Part shown: piece after piece, positions 44,402 to 52,999 of the stretch
How the letters are laid out: every line of letters begins with the position of its first letter
How positions within the stretch are numbered: position 1 is the stretch's first letter
Assembly: GCA_016794025.1 (NCBI GenBank)
Contig: JAEUKX010000074.1
Span: 34,182-98,181, forward strand
Reading direction: 5' to 3'
Length of the DNA: 64,000 nt
Origin: Rhodospirillales bacterium
Lineage (GTDB): Bacteria > Pseudomonadota > Alphaproteobacteria > CACIAM-22H2
Program-made: the position numbers and the translations under genes
Notes under the pieces: model-generated
Told to the model about the DNA's origin: nothing
Seen by the model: the letters and a program-made list of their open reading frames with translations, nothing else
Databases searched by the model: none

Positions 44402-44947
44402 TTATCGCCGCTTGCGGGCCTTCTTCCGGGCGCGCGCGATCCCTTCCTCGATCATCTTTTCGGCCCCCTTCGCATCGACCCAGCGCACGATCGTCACCCA
44501 TTTGCCCTTCTCCAGATCCTTGTAATGCTTGAAGAAGTGCGCGATCTGCTCGGTCAGGATTGCGGGCAGATCCGTGTAGTTCCTGATTCCCGAATAGAAC
44601 GGATGCAGCTTGTCGACGGGAACGGCCACGATCTTCTCGTCCGGACCGGCTTCGTCCTCCATCAGAAGTGCGCCGATCGGCCGCGACCGGATGATGGCAC
44701 CGGGAACCACGGGCACGTTGCCGACCACGATCACGTCGACCGGATCGCCGTCGCCGGACAGCGTGTGCGGAATGAAGCCGTAATTGGCCGGATAGCGCAT
44801 CGCCGTGTGCAGGAAACGGTCGACGAACACCGCACCGGATGCCTTGTCGATCTCGTACTTGACCGGCTCGCCGCCGACCGGGATCTCGATGACCACATTG
44901 ACGTCGTGCGGCGGATTGGCACCGATACGGATCTTGTCGATGTTCAT
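44402..44947 (-). CDS. ppa: Inorganic pyrophosphatase (family I)
   Basis: 181 residues. Soluble enzyme that hydrolyses pyrophosphate from biosynthetic reactions. The family I signature DGDPVDVIVVG (metal-binding Asp) is present, with VVIEIPVGGEPVKYEIDK at the N-terminus, RYPANYGFIPHTL, and HPFYSGIRNYTDL. The basic C-terminal tail (ARARKKARKRR) is unusual. The start is ATG at 44947; a longer frame to 45004 would add 19 residues without motifs. It is divergent from the TPR-glycosyltransferase gene. Confidence 0.96.
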   Translation of the reverse strand: MNIDKIRIGANPPHDVNVVIEIPVGGEPVKYEIDKASGAVFVDRFLHTAMRYPANYGFIPHTLSGDGDPVDVIVVGNVPVVPGAIIRSRPIGALLMEDEAGPDEKIVAVPVDKLHPFYSGIRNYTDLPAILTEQIAHFFKHYKDLEKGKWVTIVRWVDAKGAEKMIEEGIARARKKARKRR

Positions 44948-45048
44948 GAAGGCCCCCGATTTGGCGACACGTCTGCCCACCAGAGTAGCGTCCGCCCCCG
45001 ACACGCGCTAGGACGCGCGCGGCCGGACGGGCTAGGCTCACGCGCGTC

Positions 45049-47442
45049 ATGATTCGCGCAAACGATCCTGCCGCCCTGTCGGCCCGCCTGGCCGAGGCGC
45101 TCGCCCGCCACCAGTCGGGCGATGTCGCGGCGGCAAGCGCGATCTACGCCGAGATCCTTGCCGCCGTGCCCGACCATCCCGACACGCTGAACCTTTCGGG
45201 CGTGGCAGCACTCCAGCTCGGGCGGACGGACGAGGCCATCGCGCGACTTTCGGCCGCCGTTGCGAAGGCGCCCGGGATCGCCAGCTTCCGCTCGAACCTC
45301 GGCAACGCTTGGCGCCGCACCGGCGACACGCGCCGGGCGCTCGAAGCCTATGATGCGGCCTTGCAAATCGATCCGGAACTGGGCGAGGCCCGTTTCGGAC
45401 GGGCGCTTTCCAACCAGTCTGCCGGAAATCCCGAAGCGGCCGTCGCCGACTGGCGCGAGCTGCTGGCCCGGAACCCGACGAACGCCGACGCGCGCAACAA
45501 TCTGGGTGCGGCCCTGCTGGCCGTCGGCCGGCCCGCCGAGGCGCTCGCCGAGTTCGATGCGCTCGTCGGTGCCGGCCGCGACAGCGCGGATCTCCAGCGC
45601 AATCGGGCACTCGCGCTTGCCGCGCTTGGCCGCGATGGCGATGTTGCGGCGGCCTACGAGCGGGCGCTGGCCATGCGTGCCGACGATGTCGAGATCCTGC
45701 GCGCCTACGCCGGCTGGCTCGTCGGGCGACGGAAGTTCGATGAGGCGATCGCGATCTATGTCCGCATCGATGCACTACGCCCCGGCGAAGGGCGGGTCCT
45801 GAACGATCTTGGCGTGGCCTGGCTCGAGCGCGGAAATGTCGACGTGGCGCTCGATACCCTGAAGACGGCGGCGGCGCGCGAACCGCGGTCGGCCGTGGTG
45901 CGCACGAACCTGGGCAATGCGCTACGCGCGTCCGGCGACGTCGCGGCAGCCATCGCGGCCTACAGGGAAGCGCTCGCCCTCGACGCGACGATTCCGGAGA
46001 CCTACGACAATCTCGGCACCGCCATGCGTGATGCGGGCCGGCTCGACGAGGCGGTGGCAAGCTACGAGGCGGCCCTGCGCCTGCGCCCGGACTTCGCGGC
46101 GGCTATCGGCAATCTTGCAAACCTCCAGCTCGAACGCGGCGATGCGCGCGCGGCGGCCGCACTCTACCGGCGTGCGATCGACGCCGATCCGCGCGCCGTC
46201 GATCCGCACCGCAACTATCTGCTGGCGCTGCTCTACGATCCCGAAATCGGGCCGGAGCGCCGGATGGCCGAGCATCTCGCTTTCGCGAAGCGGCACGCGA
46301 CGGCCACGCCGCTGGCACCGGCCGTGCGCGCGCCGGTCGAAGGCAGGCGGATCCGCGTCGGCTACGTTTCGTCCGATTTCCGCGATCATCCGGTGGCGCG
46401 GACGGTCGGCCCGATCGTGGCAGGCCACAACCGGGCGTGTTTCGAGGTCTTCGTCTATTCCGACGTGCTCCGGCCGGACGCGACAACCCAGAGCATGCGC
46501 GCGGCCGTCGAGCACTGGCACGACAATGCCGGCGTCGACGACGCCGACCTTGCCCGCCGCATCCGGGCCGACGCGATCGACGTGCTCGTGTGCGTGGCCG
46601 GGAGGTTCGACCGGAACCGCCCGCTCGTCGCCGCCTACCGGCCTGCGCCCGTGCAGCTGGCGCTGGGCGAAGTCGCCACGACGGGCATCGGGGCCTATGA
46701 CGGCATCTTCGCCGACCCCTTCCTCGTGCCGCGCCGGGGCCAGGAGGCGTTCGTCGAGCGCCCGGTCCGCCTGCCGCACTATTTCGTCCATGTGCCGCTG
46801 CCCGGCGCGCCCGAACCGGGGCCGCCGCCGTCCGCTGCGGGAACGCCGCCGGTTTTCGGGTGCTTCAACAATCCCGTGAAGGTCGGCGACGGGGTCCTCG
46901 ATCTCTGGGTCCGGCTGCTGAAGCGCGTCGAGGGGGCGCGTCTCCTGCTCAAGTACAAGAACGTCTACGCGGTCCCCTCGATCGCGGCGCGCGTGCGCGC
47001 GGCTTTCGTGCGCGGCGGCGTCGATCCGGCGCGCTGCGAGCTTGCCGCCTCGCTTGACGCGCTCGACGGCCATCTTGCGCGCTATGACCGCGTCGACGTG
47101 GCGCTCGATCCGTTCCCCTTCAGCGGCTCGACCGCGACGTTCGAGGCGCTTTGGATGGGCCTTCCCGTCGTGACGCTCGCAGGCGCCTTCATGGCCGGGC
47201 GCTGGACGGCCGCAATGCTCGCCACGCTCGGACACGAAGATTGGATCGCGAAGGACGGCGAAGCCTATGTCGGCATCGCCGCGCGACTGGCCGCGGATGT
47301 GGAACTGCGCGCCCGCCTGCGGCGCACGCAGCGTGCGCGGATTGCGGACTCAAGCCTCTGCGACATGCAGGGCCGGACGCGCCAGATCGAGCGCGTGTAC
47401 CGGGCGCTGGTCCGGAAGGTCAGCGGCGGCGCTGGCCGTTGA
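45049..47442 (+). CDS. TPR-containing O-GlcNAc-transferase-like protein (GT41)
   Basis: 797 residues. About eleven tetratricopeptide repeats fill residues 1-380 (for example TYDNLGTAMRDAGRLDEAVA). The catalytic part matches GT41: RIRVGYVSSDFRDHPVARTV near residue 430 with the conserved His, FGCFNNPVKVGDGVLDLW with the Lys that contacts UDP, and DPFPFSGSTATFEALWMGLP with VVTLAGAFMAGR. Bacterial members modify proteins such as flagellin or other acceptors. It starts 102 bases from the divergent ppa and overlaps the small convergent DUF1488-like gene by 23 bases. Confidence 0.9.
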   Translation: MIRANDPAALSARLAEALARHQSGDVAAASAIYAEILAAVPDHPDTLNLSGVAALQLGRTDEAIARLSAAVAKAPGIASFRSNLGNAWRRTGDTRRALEAYDAALQIDPELGEARFGRALSNQSAGNPEAAVADWRELLARNPTNADARNNLGAALLAVGRPAEALAEFDALVGAGRDSADLQRNRALALAALGRDGDVAAAYERALAMRADDVEILRAYAGWLVGRRKFDEAIAIYVRIDALRPGEGRVLNDLGVAWLERGNVDVALDTLKTAAAREPRSAVVRTNLGNALRASGDVAAAIAAYREALALDATIPETYDNLGTAMRDAGRLDEAVASYEAALRLRPDFAAAIGNLANLQLERGDARAAAALYRRAIDADPRAVDPHRNYLLALLYDPEIGPERRMAEHLAFAKRHATATPLAPAVRAPVEGRRIRVGYVSSDFRDHPVARTVGPIVAGHNRACFEVFVYSDVLRPDATTQSMRAAVEHWHDNAGVDDADLARRIRADAIDVLVCVAGRFDRNRPLVAAYRPAPVQLALGEVATTGIGAYDGIFADPFLVPRRGQEAFVERPVRLPHYFVHVPLPGAPEPGPPPSAAGTPPVFGCFNNPVKVGDGVLDLWVRLLKRVEGARLLLKYKNVYAVPSIAARVRAAFVRGGVDPARCELAASLDALDGHLARYDRVDVALDPFPFSGSTATFEALWMGLPVVTLAGAFMAGRWTAAMLATLGHEDWIAKDGEAYVGIAARLAADVELRARLRRTQRARIADSSLCDMQGRTRQIERVYRALVRKVSGGAGR

Positions 47443-47710
47443 GAATGTTGCTGGTAATGCGCAGGCCGTGCTTTGCGTCGAAATGGCCTGCCGAATAGAC
47501 CAACGAGATGACCTTGTTGATCCGCACGGAATGGCTGCGATAGATCGACACGAGCGTTCCGGGCGACACGCTCGACACGCCCTCGAAATCCGCAAGCGCC
47601 TGTTTTTCGATCACGCACGGCACGTTCCGGGCGCCGTCCTTGATATCGATGACAACCCCATCCTTCACGGCGTCGTAGTGGGCCCGACCATTGCTGAAAT
47701 CCAGCGGCAT
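47420..47710 (-). CDS. DUF1488-like small protein
   Basis: 96 residues, cytoplasmic. The pattern MPLDFSNGRAHYDAVKDGVV with VPCVIEKQALADFEGV resembles DUF1488 proteins (short, with F.N..R.YD at the start and C-x-I-x-x-x-A-L). Start ATG at 47710 with GGAG six bases upstream; a longer open frame beyond lacks such a site. It overlaps the TPR-glycosyltransferase 3' end. Function is unknown. Confidence 0.6.
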   Translation of the reverse strand: MPLDFSNGRAHYDAVKDGVVIDIKDGARNVPCVIEKQALADFEGVSSVSPGTLVSIYRSHSVRINKVISLVYSAGHFDAKHGLRITSNILNGQRRR

Positions 47711-47846
47711 CTCTTGCTCCAGTCGCCGGCCCCGCCTCGCGCGGACCGGTACGGTGCGATTCAGTAGCGAGTCCGGCCTGCCCCGTCCACCGCAATTGGC
47801 GTGCCGGAGGCCTTCTCCCCGATTTCGCGATTTGCGAAGGCCCGCG

Positions 47847-48605
47847 TCAGACCTTGGCGCGTGCGGCACGCTCCTGCTGGAGCAGGTTTATGACGCCGAT
47901 GAGATTTGCGGTCTGGTCGCGCAGCAGCCGATAGACCTGCATTTCGGCGCCCGTGAACATGTCCTTGCGCAGTGCGAACAGATCGGTCCCGAACCAGAAG
48001 ATCTCGTAGCCTGCCGGCTCGATCAGTTTGGCAAGCGCAACCCTTTCGGCTTCCTCGAGATGGATGACCTCGATCTCGATGAAGGCCGGGCGCCAGCCGA
48101 GCGGCCACCATGCCTGGAAAAGCCGGTAGTCGTAGCCCTCCGTGTCGGTCAGGAGAACGTCTGGCGGTGCGAACCCCGGCTCGGCGGCAAGTTCGCCGAC
48201 CGAAACGCAATCGACCTCGACCTCGACAAGCTGCTCCTCGACCTTTTCGAAGCCGCTATAGACCTTGTGCTTCACGATGACGTCGCGCCGGAAGGAGGAG
48301 TTCGTCGTCGAGAACGGCACATTGAAGAACGTGCGTTTTCCACCCGGCGAATCAGCCACGACAGCCTGGTTGCGCAGCTTCGCATTGGGCCGTTCGGCAT
48401 AGGCCTTCCTCAGGCCTTCGAACGGCTCGGGAAGCGGCTCGAACAGCGTGCCGCGCCATTTGGCGCCGCCGGCGTGCACGAAGAGCGGATCGCCGCGCGT
48501 GCCGTCATTCGCCCCGACGATCAGGTAGTTGACGGCCGGCAGCCGCTCGGTCAGGCAGACCAAGGCAGCATCGCGGATAGCCGTGAAGGACTCGATATAG
48601 TTCAT
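47847..48605 (-). CDS. FkbM-family methyltransferase
   Basis: 252 residues. SAM-dependent methyltransferase of the FkbM type, which often methylates sugars on lipopolysaccharide or flagella. LIVGANDGTRGDPLFVHAG is the SAM-binding start, FEPLPEPFEGLRKAY follows with the acidic residue, and LLTDTEGYDYRLFQAW is the characteristic D-x-E-G motif. The C-terminal 40 residues are helical. It lies near the GT41, epimerase and GT2-like genes; a common glycan is plausible but not shown. Confidence 0.85.
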   Translation of the reverse strand: MNYIESFTAIRDAALVCLTERLPAVNYLIVGANDGTRGDPLFVHAGGAKWRGTLFEPLPEPFEGLRKAYAERPNAKLRNQAVVADSPGGKRTFFNVPFSTTNSSFRRDVIVKHKVYSGFEKVEEQLVEVEVDCVSVGELAAEPGFAPPDVLLTDTEGYDYRLFQAWWPLGWRPAFIEIEVIHLEEAERVALAKLIEPAGYEIFWFGTDLFALRKDMFTGAEMQVYRLLRDQTANLIGVINLLQQERAARAKV

Positions 48606-48656
48606 GCGACCGGAAGTATAGGCCCGGATCGCGGCCTGTCACGATCCGAGAATGCG

Positions 48657-49577
48657 TCAGGCCGCGGCGCGCTTCAGCCATACGCGCGCAAGCTCGCGCT
48701 CCTTGCCGACCATGAACGTGCCGGCGGCCTCGCCGGAAGCAGACGCGAGCACGCGCAGGCCGTTCCCGGAAGCACGCCAGTCCTGCGTACTCCCCAGAAG
48801 CGCTTCGTCCGCATTGCTCCAGAGGATTTCGACCGGCCGCGCCCGCCCGCCGGCGCCGCCCCAACGGGCATGGAACGTGCCGCCCGGCCCGCGCTCGATC
48901 TGCAGGCTGCGTGCGCCATGTCCGTCGATTTCGCCCGACCATGTTCCCGCGAGCCAGTCGGCGCCGCCCGTGCCCGGTGCCGGGACCGCTTCGGCCGCAA
49001 GTTCCTCGACGAAGGCGCGTCCCCAGCGCGGCCAGCCGACCTGTCCGTTGATCCAGCCCTTCTTGACGAAGCCGCGCTTGTCGACAAGCCAGGACGACGG
49101 ATAGACGGTCAGGCCCAGGTCCCTGAAATTGTGGCGCCGTTCGCCGGTCAGCACGCTCGTGAACTGCTCCTGGCGCGAGGTGTGCGTCGAATCGTAGAGC
49201 GGGATCGAGGTGCCGATCGATGCCAGCCACTTCGCCGTCACGCCGACGCGCTCGAGCCCGTTCAGGAAGACGAACCGCACGTCCGCGCGACCGGCGAACT
49301 GCTGGGCCAGTTCCGCAAGTTCGGGAATTTCCTTTCGACAAGGCGGGCACCACGCGCCGAACCAGTGGACGAACAGCACCTGTCCACGCCAGTCGGCCGT
49401 CGAGACAAGCCGCCGCTCGGCGTCGATCGCGCAGAAATCGACAAGCGGTGCGGCGACCGCAAAGCGGCGCGCCGGTTGCGCGGCAGCCGGTCGCGGCGCT
49501 TGCAGGGCGAGACAGCCGCCGAAGGCTACCGCCATTGCGATCAGGTCGCGGCGGTTCAGGTCCGGAGATTTCGTCAT
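48657..49577 (-). CDS. TlpA-like thioredoxin-fold protein with extra C-terminal domain
   Basis: 306 residues. NRRDLIAMAVAFGG is a twin-arginine-like signal, so the protein is exported. The thioredoxin-like domain carries WCPPC (Cys77 and Cys80) in HWFGAWCPPCRKEIPEL and YPSSWLVDKRGFV, which includes the cis-Pro loop. After about residue 200 there is an additional beta-rich domain (WLAGTWSGEIDGHGARSLQI) of unknown role. It probably reduces or oxidises periplasmic disulfides. Start ATG at 49577. Flanking genes are unrelated. Confidence 0.86.
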   Translation of the reverse strand: MTKSPDLNRRDLIAMAVAFGGCLALQAPRPAAAQPARRFAVAAPLVDFCAIDAERRLVSTADWRGQVLFVHWFGAWCPPCRKEIPELAELAQQFAGRADVRFVFLNGLERVGVTAKWLASIGTSIPLYDSTHTSRQEQFTSVLTGERRHNFRDLGLTVYPSSWLVDKRGFVKKGWINGQVGWPRWGRAFVEELAAEAVPAPGTGGADWLAGTWSGEIDGHGARSLQIERGPGGTFHARWGGAGGRARPVEILWSNADEALLGSTQDWRASGNGLRVLASASGEAAGTFMVGKERELARVWLKRAAA

Positions 49578-49655
49578 AGGCGGCAAATCGTCCGGAAGTC
49601 GCCCAGTCCTGTCAATTCGCGCCGGGTAACAGCCGACGGGTCCGGTGGCCGGATG

Positions 49656-50333
49656 TCAGAGCGCGTGGCGCACGCGCTGCCATGCGTTTTCCATGTGCAG
49701 CCGGAGGACGGCGCCAAGGCGGACCGCGTCACGCGCCTGGAGAGCGGCAATCATTTCCTCATGTTCGGCAATGGAGTTGCTCCACTGCTCGGGCCGGTCG
49801 TTGCCCATGAAGCGCACGCGCTTGATCCGTGCCTGCAGCGTGTCGTGAAGCGCGATCAGCGTGTGGTTGCCGGCCAGACGGATGATCCCGGAATGGATCG
49901 ACTGGTTGAGCTTGAAATATTCGAGCCTGTTCTGCGCGCGGTAGAAGTCGAGCATGCGCTGGTGGACGGCGGCGAGTTCGGCGATCTCGGACGGCGTGGC
50001 GTTGCGGCAGGCATATTCCGCAGCCAGCGCTTCGAGGCCGCCCAGCACAACGAGCGTGTCGAGGACCTCATTGGCCGTCGGCCGGCGCACCGTGGCGCCG
50101 CGGTGCGGCGTCAGTTCGACGAGGCCCTCGGACGCGAGGACCTTGAGCGCTTCGCGCAGCGGCGTGCGCGAGACACCGAGCGTCTCGCAAAGTTGCGCTT
50201 CATTGATGCGTGTGCCCGGCGGCAGCGTTCCCTCGATGATGAGATCGCGCAGCCCTACGACGACCTGTGCGTGGAGGCTGCGGCGCGCGATCTTCAACGT
50301 TGACGGGGCGGCAATCGTTTCAGCGTCTTGCAT
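49656..50333 (-). CDS. GntR-family transcriptional regulator (FCD type)
   Basis: 225 residues. The winged-helix N-terminus has LRDLIIEGTLPPGTRINEAQ and LGVSRTPLREALKVLASEGL, with the HTH recognition region; the C-terminal FCD domain contains HQRMLDFYRAQ, SIHSGIIRLAGN and AEHEEMIAAL with metal-binding His residues. It is divergent from pdxA2 and the TRAP genes and so probably controls them in response to their substrate. The start codon lies inside a perfect 16-base palindrome, which suggests autoregulation. Start ATG at 50333; an in-frame upstream ATG at 50426 would place the coding region over the control region. Confidence 0.9.
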   Translation of the reverse strand: MQDAETIAAPSTLKIARRSLHAQVVVGLRDLIIEGTLPPGTRINEAQLCETLGVSRTPLREALKVLASEGLVELTPHRGATVRRPTANEVLDTLVVLGGLEALAAEYACRNATPSEIAELAAVHQRMLDFYRAQNRLEYFKLNQSIHSGIIRLAGNHTLIALHDTLQARIKRVRFMGNDRPEQWSNSIAEHEEMIAALQARDAVRLGAVLRLHMENAWQRVRHAL

Positions 50334-50347
50334 TTTGAATTCAAAAT
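50332..50347. promoter_or_regulatory. Perfect palindrome at the gntR start, candidate operator
   Basis: ATTTTGAATTCAAAAT is a perfect 16-base palindrome overlapping the gntR start and two bases upstream of the candidate -35 element for pdxA2. GntR regulators bind such symmetric sites. Binding is inference. Confidence 0.55.
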
Positions 50348-50349
50348 TC

Positions 50350-50377
50350 TTGATGGCTCCGTTGCATATGTTATAAA
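50350..50377 (+). promoter_or_regulatory. Candidate promoter for the pdxA2-TRAP operon
   Basis: TTGATG at 50350-50355 and TATAAA at 50372-50377 with a 16-base spacer form a good sigma-70-type promoter. Transcription would begin near 50384, within the divergent gap. Confidence 0.5.
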
Positions 50378-50396
50378 TCCAAATGCCACGGGAGGG

Positions 50397-50419
50397 AAAG
50401 GGTTGATCTGCAACCCTTT
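50397..50419 (+). promoter_or_regulatory. Hairpin in the pdxA2 leader
   Basis: Arms AAAGGGTTG and CAACCCTTT pair perfectly over 9 bp around the loop ATCTG, followed by one more T. Located between the predicted transcription start and ATG at 50448, it could be a second operator, an attenuator, or it could mask the GGGAGG site before the TTG at 50403. Confidence 0.45.
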
Positions 50420-50447
50420 TCGGCAAAACGCGACGGATTTCAAGAGT

Positions 50448-51488
50448 ATGACCGCAAATCCAGGCATGCCGTTACCGCGACTGGCCCTCGTGATGGGCGA
50501 CGGCGCCGGAATCAGCCCGGAACTCATGGCGCGCCTGCTGGCGCTTCCGGGCGTCATCGAACAGGCTGAAATCGTCGTGATCGGCGACCGGCGCGTGCTC
50601 GACGAAGGTGCGCGGATTGCCGGTGTCACCGTTCCGCTTGCCGCCACCGTCACCCGGATCGAGGACGCGCGCCCGCGGACCGGCGCGCCCGTCCTGCTCG
50701 ATCGGGGCACGCTCGACCCGCGGAGCATCCGGCTGGGTGTCGCCTCGGCCGAAGGCGGACGCTTTGCGATGGACAATTTCCGGACCGCATTGACGCTCGC
50801 ACGCGAAGGCCGTTTCGACGCGATCTGCTTCACGCCGTTCAACAAGGCAGCCCTGAAGCTCGCCGGGAATCCTTACGACGACGAACTCCATTTCGCGGCG
50901 GACGTGCTGGGCCATTCTGGCGAATGCAGCGAGTTCAACGTTCTCGAGAACCTGTGGAATGCGCGCGTCACCTCGCACGTGCCGATGTCGAAGGTTCCCT
51001 CGCTGCTGACCGTGGAAAGCATCGTGGCGGCGCTGCGCCTTGCCGATGCGAGCCTGCGCCAGTCCGGCTTCGCGCGTCCGCGTATCGCCGTGGCCGCGCT
51101 CAACCCGCATGCCGGTGACGGCGGCAATTTCGGGCGCGAGGAGATCGACGTGATCGAGCCGGCGGTCGCCGAGGCGTGCGCCCGGCAGATCGACGCGATC
51201 GGCCCCTACCCGGCCGATACGGTCTTCCTGCGCGCCAAGCGCGGCGAATGCGATGCGGTGATGACGATGTATCACGATCAGGGCCAGATCGCGATGAAGC
51301 TCATGGGCTTCGAACGCGGCGTGACGGTTCTTGGCGGCCTGCCCGTTCCGATCTGCACGCCCGCGCACGGCACAGCCTACGACATCGCGGGCAAGGGCGT
51401 TGCCGATCCGACCGCCACGCACCGCGCCTTCCTGCAGGCCTGCGCGATGGGCCGCACGCACGCACTCAACACCAAGAAGACTGCCTGA
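50448..51488 (+). CDS. pdxA2: PdxA2-family dehydrogenase
   Basis: 346 residues from the ATG. PdxA-fold NAD-dependent, metal-binding dehydrogenase-decarboxylase. ALVMGDGAGISPELMARLLA, FTPFNKAALKLAGNPYDDEL, the metal-binding NPHAGDGGNFG and MTMYHDQGQIAMKLMGFERG are present. Context (GntR, TRAP transporter) points to 4-phospho-threonate or erythronate-type sugar-acid use, or to a diol acid, rather than vitamin B6 synthesis. The start is uncertain: TTG at 50403 has GGGAGG 7 bases upstream and would add 15 residues. No four-carbon acid kinase gene is adjacent. Confidence 0.88.
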   Translation: MTANPGMPLPRLALVMGDGAGISPELMARLLALPGVIEQAEIVVIGDRRVLDEGARIAGVTVPLAATVTRIEDARPRTGAPVLLDRGTLDPRSIRLGVASAEGGRFAMDNFRTALTLAREGRFDAICFTPFNKAALKLAGNPYDDELHFAADVLGHSGECSEFNVLENLWNARVTSHVPMSKVPSLLTVESIVAALRLADASLRQSGFARPRIAVAALNPHAGDGGNFGREEIDVIEPAVAEACARQIDAIGPYPADTVFLRAKRGECDAVMTMYHDQGQIAMKLMGFERGVTVLGGLPVPICTPAHGTAYDIAGKGVADPTATHRAFLQACAMGRTHALNTKKTA

Positions 51489-51516
51489 ATCGAAAAATGA
51501 AATCGGGAGGAAACCA

Positions 51517-52491
51517 ATGCTGCGATTTGCCCTACCAGCCGCCCTGGCGCTGGCACTCGCTGCCAACGCCAACGCACAGACGATCGAGCTGAAGCTCGGC
51601 AACACGTCGAGCCCGTCGGCAAGCCAGACCGCCGCCGCGAACGAGTTCGCGCGCCGCGTCAACGAGAAGCTCGCCGGCAAGGTCAAGGTCACCGTCTTCC
51701 CGAACAGCCAGCTCGGCAACGAAAACGAGCTTCTCCAGAAGCTGAAGATCGGCACGGTCGATTTCTCGCAACCCTCAACCGTCATGTCGACGGTCGCCGG
51801 CGAATTCGGCGTGTTCGACATGCCCTATCTGATCAAGGACCGCGCCCACATGGCGCGCTTCCGCGACCAGGTGTTCTGGAAGGACATCGCGCCGAAGACC
51901 GAGGCACAGGGCGTCAAGGTGATCGCGGTTTGGGAAAACGGCTTCCGGCACATCACCAACAGCGTGCGCCCGATCAACAAGCCGGAGGACCTGAAAGGGA
52001 TCAAGCTGCGCGTGCCGCCGGGCATCTGGCGCGCGAAGATGTTCCAGGCCTACGGCGCCAGCCCCTCTCCCATGCAGTTCTCCGAGCTGTTCGTGGCGCT
52101 GCAGACCGGCGTGATGGACGGCCAGGAAAACCCGCTTACCAACATCTGGGGCGCCAAGATGCAGGAGGTGCAGAAGTACCTCTCGCTCACGAACCACGTC
52201 TATTCGCCTTCGTTCCTTGCGGTCGGCGCCGCCCGCTGGAAGCGCCTGCCGGCCGACATCGCCAAGCAGATCGAGGAGATCGCGCAGGGCACGCAGTCCT
52301 GGGTGCTCGAAAACGAGGCGAAGGAGGACGGCATCCTCCTCGACAAGCTCAAGCAGTCGGGCATCGCGATCAACACGGCCGACCGCGAGGCCTTCGTGAA
52401 GGCGAGCGCGTCGATCTATGCCGATTTCGCCAAGGAAGTTCCGGCCGGAAAGTCGCTGATCGACAAGGCTCTGGCCCTCGCCGCGAAGTAG
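51517..52491 (+). CDS. dctP: TRAP transporter substrate-binding protein
   Basis: 324 residues, DctP family. The Sec signal peptide MLRFALPAALALALAANANA precedes the mature protein. LGNTSSPSASQTAAANEFAR, PSTVMSTVAGEFGVFDMPYL, KGIKLRVPP (with the substrate-binding Arg), GASPSPMQFSELFVALQTGV and DGQENPLTNI are family motifs. Strong ribosome-binding site GGGAGG before ATG at 51517. It delivers a carboxylic or sugar acid to the DctQM membrane complex whose genes follow. The ligand is unknown but expected to match the pdxA2 pathway. Confidence 0.95.
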   Translation: MLRFALPAALALALAANANAQTIELKLGNTSSPSASQTAAANEFARRVNEKLAGKVKVTVFPNSQLGNENELLQKLKIGTVDFSQPSTVMSTVAGEFGVFDMPYLIKDRAHMARFRDQVFWKDIAPKTEAQGVKVIAVWENGFRHITNSVRPINKPEDLKGIKLRVPPGIWRAKMFQAYGASPSPMQFSELFVALQTGVMDGQENPLTNIWGAKMQEVQKYLSLTNHVYSPSFLAVGAARWKRLPADIAKQIEEIAQGTQSWVLENEAKEDGILLDKLKQSGIAINTADREAFVKASASIYADFAKEVPAGKSLIDKALALAAK

Positions 52492-52497
52492 GCCGAC

Positions 52498-52995
52498 ATG
52501 GAACGGGCCGCGGCCGCGCTCAGGACGGCGCTGGAGGCGATCTGCCTGGTGTTCTTGAGCGTGCTGCTTGCCGTCGTCGTCGCGGCGGTGGTGGCACGCT
52601 ACACCGGGCACGTCTTCGGCTGGTACGACGAGGTGGCGAGCATCATTCTTGCCTGGCTCACGTATCTCGGCACGGCGCTTGCGGCGCTGCGCCGGGGTCA
52701 TCTGGGCTTCGACAACGTGATGCGCGCCTTCCCGCCCCGCCTGCGGCTGACCGGATTCGTCGTGGCGGAGGCCGTGACGATCGGCTTCTTTCTCGCCTTG
52801 GGATACGGCGGATGGGCGCTCCTCGATGTGCTTGTCGGGGAAACGCTCGTCACGATCCCCGCGATCCCGAGTGCCGCGGTCCAGTCGGTGATCCCGCTGG
52901 GTGCGGTTCTGTTCATCGTCGCCGAGATCCTGTCGATGCCGGGTGCTTGGCAGAGCTACGTGCGCGGCCCGGCGCTCGAGGAAGGACACCTCTAG
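52498..52995 (+). CDS. dctQ: TRAP transporter small membrane subunit
   Basis: 165 residues with four predicted transmembrane helices. AICLVFLSVLLAVVVAAVVA is the first helix; WYDEVASIILAWLTYLGTAL and RRGHLGFDNVM match the conserved DctQ core. It starts six bases after dctP and ends four bases before dctM, so the three are one transcription unit. Confidence 0.93.
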   Translation: MERAAAALRTALEAICLVFLSVLLAVVVAAVVARYTGHVFGWYDEVASIILAWLTYLGTALAALRRGHLGFDNVMRAFPPRLRLTGFVVAEAVTIGFFLALGYGGWALLDVLVGETLVTIPAIPSAAVQSVIPLGAVLFIVAEILSMPGAWQSYVRGPALEEGHL

Positions 52996-52999
52996 CGCC

